A stretch of DNA of 6,128 bases from Ktedonobacterales bacterium (GTDB lineage Bacteria > Chloroflexota > Ktedonobacteria > Ktedonobacterales > JADMIN01), in NCBI GenBank assembly GCA_015478575.1, contig JADMIN010000173.1:1-6128 (forward strand), in the 5' to 3' direction. Within the stretch, counting starts at the first letter, position 1, and every line of letters starts with the position of its first letter. Made by a program: the position numbers and the translations under genes. Shown here in pieces: positions 1 through 4,423 of this stretch. The notes under the pieces were generated by a model. It did not search any database, was not told the DNA's origin, and worked only from the letters and a program-made list of their open reading frames with translations.

Positions 1-1058
1 AGATAGACGCCCGCCGCCACCATCGTCGCGGCGTGGATCAGCGCGCTGACGGGCGTCGGGCCAGCCATCGCGTCTGGCAGCCAGACGTGCAGCGGAAACT
101 GCGCCGACTTGCCGACGGCACCGCAGAAGATCAAGATCATCGCCAGCGTGACCAGCGCCAGATCCGCTGTGCGCGTGGCCGAGCCGAGCGCCACGAAGTT
201 GAAGGTGCCGGTCGCGGCGAAGAGGACGAGGATGCCGATGAGGAAGCCGAAGTCGCCCAGGCGCGTCGTGACGAACGCTTTGAGCGAGGCGGACGGCGGA
301 TAGGGAATGTCGAGATCGGCGTTGGGGTCGGGCGGGGCCTGGTTATACCAGAAGCCGATGAGCAGGTAGGAGGAGAGACCCACTAGCTCCCAGCCGATGA
401 AGAGCACGAGGAAGTTCGCCCCTAGCACGAGGATCAGCATCGAGACGGTGAAGAGCGCAAGCTCGATGAAGAAGCGCGAGTAGCCGGGGTCGCCTTGTAG
501 GTAGCCGATCGAGTAGAGGTGGACTAGCATCGAGACGCTGGTGACTACCAGGAGCATGATGACGGTCAGGGGGTCCACCCGAAAGTTGATGGCGTAGCTC
601 AGGTTGCCGAAGCTAAACCAGTCGAAGAGGTGGATCTCATAGCCAGCCCGTCGCAGCGCGGGATCACCGAGGAACTGCACCAAGATGGCGATGGCGAGGC
701 CAAAGGCGGCGACCATCGCGCCGACGGCGATGATGCTGCCAGCGAGCGCCCAGCCGGGCGTCCGACCGCCATGCCCACCGTGGCCGCTGTCTTCCTCGTC
801 GTCTTCAGCGTCCGTATGCCCACCAGCGGGCGCCGTCGCGTGCTGGGTTGTCGCGTGCTGGGCGCCATGCTCGTCAACGTGCTGGGCGACCGATTGCGCC
901 GCGGCATCGGGTGAGCCGCTGGGTCCCTCAGGCCCGGTGGGGTTGGAGGGCTTGACGCGCCGACCGCGGATATCCAGCGGGCGCGTGACGCAGAAGATGA
1001 CGATCAGCGCGGCCAGGGGCAGCGCGGGAATAGCCCAGACATATTCTACTGGAGTCAT
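1..1058 (-). CDS. nuoL: NADH-quinone oxidoreductase subunit L (complex I antiporter-like subunit), 3' end outside window
   Basis: Distal membrane-arm subunit of complex I, one of the Mrp-antiporter-like subunits that move protons as NADH is oxidised and quinone reduced. The first 352 codons are present; full NuoL proteins usually run past 600 residues, so the C-terminal half lies beyond position 1. The ATG at 1058 has a GGAG ribosome site at 1066-1069, seven bases upstream. Seen: helix 1 (about residues 8-27), a hydrophilic insertion (about 32-100), helix 2 (about 102-130), the family motif WELVGLSSYLLIGF with Glu224 (E. coli Glu144), GAVGKSAQ with Lys317 (E. coli Lys229), and AMAGPTPVSALIHAATM with His342. 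These are the known channel residues. Its start is 80 bases after the nuoK stop, and nuoM would be expected next, off the edge. The His/acid-rich insertion is the one odd feature. Confidence 0.97.
   Translation of the reverse strand, partial: MTPVEYVWAIPALPLAALIVIFCVTRPLDIRGRRVKPSNPTGPEGPSGSPDAAAQSVAQHVDEHGAQHATTQHATAPAGGHTDAEDDEEDSGHGGHGGRTPGWALAGSIIAVGAMVAAFGLAIAILVQFLGDPALRRAGYEIHLFDWFSFGNLSYAINFRVDPLTVIMLLVVTSVSMLVHLYSIGYLQGDPGYSRFFIELALFTVSMLILVLGANFLVLFIGWELVGLSSYLLIGFWYNQAPPDPNADLDIPYPPSASLKAFVTTRLGDFGFLIGILVLFAATGTFNFVALGSATRTADLALVTLAMILIFCGAVGKSAQFPLHVWLPDAMAGPTPVSALIHAATMVAAGVY
835..862 (-). repeat. 15-bp-period direct repeat inside the NuoL insertion
   Basis: The 13-base string GTCGCGTGCTGGG (plus strand) occurs exactly at 835-847 and 850-862. 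It encodes the repeated pentads QHATT and QHATA of NuoL (residues 67-76), so part of the His-rich loop arose by in-frame duplication. Confidence 0.7.
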
Positions 1059-1138
1059 TCGCTAGCTCCGTTACCGAGTGCGTGTACCACCTATGCGTGG
1101 GGCGGGCGACCAGCGGGCGAACCGGCTGGCTGGCGGCG

Positions 1139-1462
1139 CTACCAGCGCATCAGGTTAATCTCGCCGACATCAATCGTGTTCCTTCGCCGGTAAATCGCGA
1201 TGATCATCGCGAGGGCGACCGCGGCTTCGGCGGCGGCCACCGTGATGATGAAAATGGCGAAGATCTGGCCAGTCAGCCGCGGGCCGAAGGTTGGGTCATT
1301 GAGAAAAGCGGAGGCATAGGTGACGAGGGTAATATTGACGGCATTGAGCATGATCTCAATGCTCATCAGGATCGCCACCGCGTTACGCTTGCTCAGGGCG
1401 CCGAAGAGGCCGATGCAGAACAGGAGGGCCCCCAGCACCAGAAAGGAGTTCAAGGTCGGCAT
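1139..1462 (-). CDS. nuoK: NADH-quinone oxidoreductase subunit K
   Basis: Small membrane-arm subunit of complex I (homologue of mitochondrial ND4L), 107 residues against 100 in E. coli. It has three predicted helices, roughly residues 4-22, 28-50 and 65-90. Both conserved membrane glutamates are present: Glu36 in SIEIMLN and Glu79 in AAAEAAVALA (E. coli Glu36 and Glu72), which form part of the E-channel and proton path. The start is the ATG at 1462, because the protein there begins MPTLNSF as family members do and a GGGAGGA ribosome site sits at 1471-1477, eight bases upstream. The frame is open further upstream, but that stretch overlaps nuoJ and does not resemble NuoK. Only four bases separate it from the nuoJ stop, so the ribosome site lies inside nuoJ and translation is probably coupled. 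Confidence 0.97.
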   Translation of the reverse strand: MPTLNSFLVLGALLFCIGLFGALSKRNAVAILMSIEIMLNAVNITLVTYASAFLNDPTFGPRLTGQIFAIFIITVAAAEAAVALAMIIAIYRRRNTIDVGEINLMRW

Positions 1463-1466
1463 AGGG

Positions 1467-2006
1467 TCAGTCCTCCCGCCCGATGACGATGGCGCCGACC
1501 ATGGCCACGAGCAACACCACCGACGCGATTTCAAACGGCAGCACGTAGCTGTAATTGAACGGGCTGTAGAGGAGTTGCCCCAGATGCACCACCGTGCCAC
1601 CGTTGGTGCTGTTCGATGTCGCCAGGTTGACCGTGGCGCCAGGCGAGGCCACCGCCATCGGCGAGCTACTGACGGCGTAGATGATGCCGCCGCCCAGGAT
1701 GAGGCTGATGGGCGCCGCCAGCCACCATTGTTTCGCGAACGGGTTGCCAGCCGTGGTCGCCGCGCCCTGCGTCAGCATGATGGCGAAAAGGACGAGGATC
1801 GTGACGGCGCCCGCATAGATCAGCACCTGTACAATGGCGATGAACTCAGCGTTTAGGAGCACGTAGATGCCTGAGGCCGCGCCGAAGAACACGGCCAGAA
1901 ACAGCGCCGCATGCACGATCTTGCGCAGCAGCACCACCGCGAGCGCTGAGCCGACCAGGGCGATGGCGATCACGTAGAACGCGACGATGGCGATACCAGA
2001 CGGCAT
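1467..2006 (-). CDS. nuoJ: NADH-quinone oxidoreductase subunit J
   Basis: Membrane-arm subunit of complex I (homologue of ND6), 179 residues, first gene of the visible J-K-L run. Five membrane segments are expected: about residues 5-27, 31-52, 56-80, 96-113 and 155-176. The diagnostic motif is VQVLIYAGAVTILVLFAIML (residues 59-78) with Tyr64 in the YAGA element, the third helix, whose pi-bulge is known to change during complex I turnover. The loop at 114-150 between helices 4 and 5 is long and Ser/Thr/Asn-rich, as is common in this variable region. The ATG at 2006 was chosen for its GGAGGAAG ribosome site (2014-2021). A TTG at 2084 in the same frame would add 26 residues without any match to the family. 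No nuoI lies upstream. Confidence 0.96.
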   Translation of the reverse strand: MPSGIAIVAFYVIAIALVGSALAVVLLRKIVHAALFLAVFFGAASGIYVLLNAEFIAIVQVLIYAGAVTILVLFAIMLTQGAATTAGNPFAKQWWLAAPISLILGGGIIYAVSSSPMAVASPGATVNLATSNSTNGGTVVHLGQLLYSPFNYSYVLPFEIASVVLLVAMVGAIVIGRED

Positions 2007-2013
2007 GGCGTCA

Positions 2014-2021
2014 CTTCCTCC
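2014..2021 (-). promoter_or_regulatory. Ribosome binding site deciding the nuoJ start
   Basis: GGAGGAAG on the minus strand; its GGAGG core ends ten bases before the ATG at 2006. It favours that start over the in-frame TTG at 2084, which has no comparable site. Confidence 0.75.
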
Positions 2022-2102
2022 ACCCGTGAGAGAGAACCCGCGTGGCAGGCGCGGATTGTTGGGGGCATACGCGGAACGGCCCAAGATAAGGTGCCATCTG
2101 TG

Positions 2103-2111
2103 ATTGTACCA
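2103..2111 (-). promoter_or_regulatory. Candidate extended -10 promoter for nuoJKL
   Basis: The minus strand reads TGGTACAAT: an extended -10 element (TGn) followed by TACAAT, one mismatch from TATAAT. Transcription would start near 2096, giving a leader of about 90 bases before nuoJ. A perfect TTGACA lies at 2117-2122 on the same strand, but only eight bases away, so it cannot act as the -35 box for this -10. With a normal 17-base spacer it faces the poor hexamer AGATGG. The promoter would therefore depend on the extended -10. Inferred from sequence alone. Confidence 0.4.
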
Positions 2112-2158
2112 TCCAGTGTCAATCGGGGCAGGCAGGCTCGCTGGGCGCGCGTGGCCAG

Positions 2159-2176
2159 GGCATCGGCGCTGATGCC
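2159..2176. repeat. Short perfect inverted repeat (hairpin)
   Basis: GGCATC and GATGCC flank a six-base loop, GGCGCT. The stem has six perfect pairs, with a possible G-T wobble inside. It lies upstream of the candidate nuoJ promoter and also upstream of the MBL gene. No T-run follows on either strand, so it is not an intrinsic terminator. It could be a small operator or chance in GC-rich DNA. Confidence 0.35.
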
Positions 2177-2285
2177 AGACAGGCGGCTCTATGCGCGCTC
2201 GGCGGATTGGGAGAGAGGTACCTGTGTGCCGCGCCGGTGCGGGGAAGATGACGCCATCGCCGATGCTCCGGAGTACACGTCAGCG

Positions 2286-2294
2286 TGATATACC
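2286..2294 (+). promoter_or_regulatory. Weak candidate extended -10 for the MBL-rhodanese gene
   Basis: TGATATACC on the plus strand: a TGn element followed by TATACC, matching TATAAT at four of six positions. No -35-like hexamer lies at normal spacing (CTCCGG is there). It would give a leader of about 145 bases before the ATG at 2447. It is the best AT-rich candidate in the gap but is weak. Confidence 0.2.
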
Positions 2295-2446
2295 TTTTAG
2301 TGAAAGTGGTGCGCGGGGGTCGTGGCGCGGGCGCGTCAGCGGCCAGCCAGCGTCGCCGCGTGGAGAGAGGGGCGCCCTCACGCGCCGCCGTGTGTCTCTT
2401 GGTCGTCTTTCGCTGTTGCCACTCACGACGAAAGGAACTGTTGCTC

Positions 2447-3559
2447 ATGTACTTCAAGCAGATTCTCAACGAACGGTGTGGGTGCGCGTCGTACGTGATC
2501 GCTTCACGCGAGACACACGAGGCCGCGATCGTTGATCCCGCCATCGAGACGGACCAATATGATGCGCTGCTCAAGGAGCGCGGCTTCGACTTGCGCTATG
2601 TTCTTGACACGCATGTACACGCGGACCACATCTCTGGAGCGCGGCGGCTGGCGGCGGCGCATGGCGCGACGCTCTGCCTGCATGAGGCGGCGCGTGTCGA
2701 ATATGCCTACCAGGCATTGCGCGATGGCGAGGAGCTGGAGCTGGGACAGGTTCGCTTGCGCGTGGTCCACACGCCTGGCCACCGCCCTGAGCTGATCTCG
2801 CTCTTGGTAGTGAATCCGCCGCGCAGCCCAGAGCCTTCGATGGTGCTGACGGGAGATTCATTGCTGGTAGGCGATGTGGGCCGACCTGATTTTGGCGGCG
2901 GGGATGCCGGGGCGCAATTCTCGAGCATCCTGCGGCTGATGCGGTTGCCCGACTGGGTGGCGGTCTTCCCCGGCCACTTCGAGGGGCCGTGTGGGAAGGG
3001 CATGTGCGGTCGGCCCAGCACCACCATCGGTTTCGAGCGCCTCTATAATCCTGTCGCGCGGCTGGAGCGCGGTCCCTTCATCGAGGTGCTCACGAGCGGT
3101 GTGCCCGCGCGCCCACTCAATATGAGCGTTATCGAGGCGACCAACCGCGGGCAGATGGATATGCCCTGGGCAATGCTGACGAGTGCCCCCGTGGTGCCTG
3201 AGGTGGAGGTCACGGCACTCACGGATCGCCTGGAAGGGGCACTGCTGGTGGATGTGCGCGAGCCACAGGAGTACGGTGAGGGGCATGTGCCCGGTGCGAT
3301 CAGCATCCCACAGGCGGAGCTGGCCGCGCGTCTGGCGGAGCTGCCACGTGACCGCCCTCTGCTGTTGATCTGCCACAGTGGCGCGCGTTCGCTACGGGCG
3401 GCGCAATTTCTGCGGCAAACGGGATTCGAGCAGGTGGCGAACGTGCGCGGTGGCACACAGGCGTGGAAGGCGGCCGGCAGGCCGGTGGAAGGCGGCGAGG
3501 GGCAGGCCGACGCGGCCCCCGTCCTCGAATCCACTTGGGCGCATGGCGGCGTCCTCTAG
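2447..3559 (+). CDS. ETHE1-like metallo-beta-lactamase/rhodanese fusion, probable persulfide dioxygenase-sulfurtransferase
   Basis: A 370-residue protein with two domains. Residues 1-245 are a metallo-beta-lactamase fold of the ETHE1/glyoxalase II group: THVHADH (His56, His58, Asp60, His61), TPGH (His112), TGD (Asp137), GRPDF (Asp148) and FPGH (His177). By analogy with ETHE1, His56, His112 and Asp137 would bind the single iron that oxidises glutathione- or other thiol persulfides to sulfite. Residues about 255-348 are a rhodanese domain: LLVDVREPQEY, GHVPGAISIP, and the active loop CHSGARS with Cys309 as persulfide carrier. Fused enzymes of this plan are known in sulfide detoxification. The ATG at 2447 begins the usual MYFKQ and has AAAGGA at 2431-2436; the frame stays open upstream but that part is Arg-rich and unlike the family. 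A GPCGKGMCGRP loop (180-190) follows the last His. No sulfide-oxidation neighbours are visible. The exact substrate is inferred; a glyoxalase II-like hydrolase is the alternative. Confidence 0.9.
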   Translation: MYFKQILNERCGCASYVIASRETHEAAIVDPAIETDQYDALLKERGFDLRYVLDTHVHADHISGARRLAAAHGATLCLHEAARVEYAYQALRDGEELELGQVRLRVVHTPGHRPELISLLVVNPPRSPEPSMVLTGDSLLVGDVGRPDFGGGDAGAQFSSILRLMRLPDWVAVFPGHFEGPCGKGMCGRPSTTIGFERLYNPVARLERGPFIEVLTSGVPARPLNMSVIEATNRGQMDMPWAMLTSAPVVPEVEVTALTDRLEGALLVDVREPQEYGEGHVPGAISIPQAELAARLAELPRDRPLLLICHSGARSLRAAQFLRQTGFEQVANVRGGTQAWKAAGRPVEGGEGQADAAPVLESTWAHGGVL

Positions 3560-3661
3560 GCAGGGCGCGAGCGGGCAGCGCCGCTGGCCACCGTGGGATA
3601 GGTCTGGCGCCACCCACCCGCGCGTGTAGCGGCACTGCCCCTGATATGGCGTGGGCATATA

Positions 3662-3701
3662 GGCGCTCATGGCTCCCTGATAGTGGCACCATGCGAGCGC
3701 C
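3662..3701. repeat. Strong imperfect hairpin, 11 bp stem
   Basis: The left arm GGCGCTCATGG (3662-3672) pairs with CCATG (3689-3693) and AGCGCC (3696-3701), giving eleven Watson-Crick pairs interrupted only by a two-base bulge (CG, 3694-3695). The loop is 16 bases. No T-run follows on either strand, so it is not a classic intrinsic terminator. It could be an RNA element, a processed mRNA end or a protein site. Confidence 0.5.
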
Positions 3702-3730
3702 GCTCAGCGGTGGCGATCACGGAGCGTGGG

Positions 3731-3755
3731 AGGGCGCCGATAGTAAAGGCGCCTT
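3731..3755 (+). terminator. Possible weak terminator hairpin
   Basis: AGGGCGCC (3731-3738) pairs with GGCGCCTT (3748-3755): eight pairs including one G-T wobble, with a nine-base loop. The following bases are only GTTGG, and the hairpin is about 170 bases past the MBL-rhodanese stop, so termination here is uncertain. Confidence 0.25.
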
Positions 3756-3876
3756 GTTGGCGTGGCCCAGGCACTCGACCAAGTGGGCATCGCTCTCGAA
3801 GGGACGCGCCATCGTGGTGGTGGCGATGCGTAGAACATCGCGCGTATCCTTGGGAGAGATACGAGGCCGCACGCGC

Positions 3877-3904
3877 AAACAGGCGGCAACAAACAGGCGG
3901 CAAG
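3877..3904. repeat. 14-nt tandem repeat, two copies
   Basis: AAACAGGCGGCAAC at 3877-3890 is followed directly by AAACAGGCGGCAAG at 3891-3904, differing only in the last base. It lies about 85 bases upstream of the candidate promoter for the downstream two-gene unit. Two touching copies could be a simple duplication or a pair of binding sites. Confidence 0.6.
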
Positions 3905-3987
3905 AGGAATGGCTGAGGGCGCTAGGGTGCGTAGGAGAATGGAACGGGACAGAAGGACTAGGCGCCCGCGCAAAGCTTCGCGTGACG

Positions 3988-3996
3988 TGCTACACT
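3988..3996 (+). promoter_or_regulatory. Candidate extended -10 promoter for the small membrane protein-kinase unit
   Basis: TGCTACACT: a TGn extension plus TACACT, four of six matches to TATAAT. No good -35 box is seen at 16-18 bases. Transcription would begin near 4003, about 67 bases before the ATG at 4070. Confidence 0.35.
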
Positions 3997-4055
3997 GCCA
4001 CCAACCCACAGAGAGGGGAGGCGGCCGGAGGATGTGTCGGCCACGCCGAGTACTC

Positions 4056-4065
4056 GGAGGAGGGG
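4056..4065 (+). promoter_or_regulatory. Strong ribosome binding site for the small membrane protein
   Basis: GGAGGAGGGG ends four bases before the ATG at 4070. It is the strongest Shine-Dalgarno-like run in the window and selects this ATG over an in-frame GTG at 4034, which would add only 12 polar residues. Confidence 0.7.
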
Positions 4066-4069
4066 CACC

Positions 4070-4423
4070 ATGGTAGCGGCGGGCATTGGGTTTCATCTGT
4101 TCAACGCGCTGCGACGGGCCTTCTGGCGTGTGCTTACGTGGTTTTTTCTCACGGGCCTGATCGCCGCGGTGGTGACGGAGTTGGCTGGAATCTTCGCCAC
4201 CGGTGGGCGTCTGCCCACCGCGCTGACGCATCTGGTCGCGCTGGGGCTGTTCCTCGCGGTGGGATACGCGGCAGGGATGACGGTGCTCGTCGGTGAGATC
4301 TTCCGCTCACTGCTCATTCTTGTGCGCGATATTGGCCAGGGGCTGGAGCGGGGCGTGGAAGAAGGCGGCAAGCTAGGTGGTGTGGTGGCGCGCGGGATGG
4401 AACGGCTCGAGAGGCGCGTGTGA
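4070..4423 (+). CDS. Small two-helix membrane protein of unknown function, coupled to the kinase
   Basis: No family recognised. The 117-residue protein has a short basic, amphipathic N-terminus (about 1-20, with Arg15, Arg16 and Arg20), a first membrane helix (about 21-43, containing TWFFLTGLIAAVV), a short loop with GGRLPT, a second helix (about 51-76, LGLFLAVGYAAGM) and a charged C-terminal tail (78-117) that is probably helical and ends ERLERRV. Positive charges at both ends suggest that both lie in the cytoplasm. Its stop overlaps the GTG start of the Ser/Thr kinase by four bases (GTGA), so the two are almost certainly made from one message and translationally coupled. A role as partner, regulator or substrate of that kinase is inferred from position only. 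The strong ribosome site, hydrophobic pattern and coupling make it a real gene. Confidence 0.85.
   Translation: MVAAGIGFHLFNALRRAFWRVLTWFFLTGLIAAVVTELAGIFATGGRLPTALTHLVALGLFLAVGYAAGMTVLVGEIFRSLLILVRDIGQGLERGVEEGGKLGGVVARGMERLERRV

Larger units (their letters stand above)
2007..2446. other. Divergent intergenic region between nuoJ and the MBL-rhodanese gene
   Basis: About 440 bases with no convincing gene. Open frames here are of low complexity (Arg-, Ala- and Ser-rich) and have no ribosome sites. The region must hold the promoters for both divergent units. Visible elements are the candidate nuoJ promoter (2103-2111), a perfect hairpin (2159-2176), a weak possible extended -10 on the plus strand (2286-2294), and complementary hexamers at 2407-2412 and 2429-2434, the second overlapping the ribosome site of the downstream gene. 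No tRNA or known riboswitch consensus was recognised. Confidence 0.7.
3560..4069. other. Long intergenic region with inverted and tandem repeats, no convincing gene
   Basis: About 510 bases between the MBL-rhodanese stop and the next start. A frame stays open across it from 3463 to 4296, but it is Arg/Gly-rich, has no conserved motif, and overlaps both flanking genes in the wrong frame; minus-strand frames look equally spurious. The region holds a strong imperfect hairpin (3662-3701), a second hairpin (3731-3755), a wide 7-bp inverted repeat (3787-3793 with 3823-3829), a 14-nt tandem repeat (3877-3904), an 8-bp direct repeat of CCCTGATA (3639 and 3675), and a candidate promoter (3988-3996). 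It could contain an unannotated structured RNA, but no known family was recognised. Confidence 0.7.

Noticed and set aside
1102..1120. Repeat of GCGGGCGA (1102-1109 and 1113-1120) between nuoK and nuoL
   Set aside because: It is a short GC-rich repeat of 8 bases in an 80-base gap, consistent with chance; no other signal accompanies it.
1463..1600. A longer NuoK reading frame starting near 1600
   Set aside because: This part overlaps nuoJ in another frame and is Cys/Ser/Arg-rich without membrane character; the ATG at 1462 gives a normal NuoK.
2007..2084. A longer NuoJ starting at the TTG at 2084
   Set aside because: The additional 26 residues are polar and do not match NuoJ, while the ATG at 2006 has a strong GGAGGAAG site.
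2117..2122. Perfect TTGACA on the minus strand as the -35 box of nuoJ
   Set aside because: It is only eight bases from the TACAAT element, and at normal spacing the -10 hexamer (AGATGG) is poor.
2285..2446. A 54-residue N-terminal extension of the MBL-rhodanese protein
   Set aside because: The frame is open, but the extension is Arg/Ala-rich and unlike the family; the ATG at 2447 begins the typical MYFKQ start and has its own ribosome site.
3573..3589. Hairpin just after the MBL-rhodanese stop as a terminator
   Set aside because: It is a four-pair stem with a mismatch and two more pairs, a three-base loop and no following T-run; too weak to call.
3667..4231. Minus-strand open frames across the intergenic gap (3667-3903 and 3704-4231)
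   Set aside because: The composition is Arg/Pro/Ser-rich, no family motif or ribosome site is visible, and the longer frame overlaps the well-supported small membrane protein gene.
3463..4296. A 277-codon open frame on the plus strand spanning the long intergenic gap
   Set aside because: It overlaps the MBL-rhodanese end and most of the small membrane protein in another frame, is Arg/Gly-rich, has no ribosome site and no recognisable motif; long open frames are expected by chance at this GC content.
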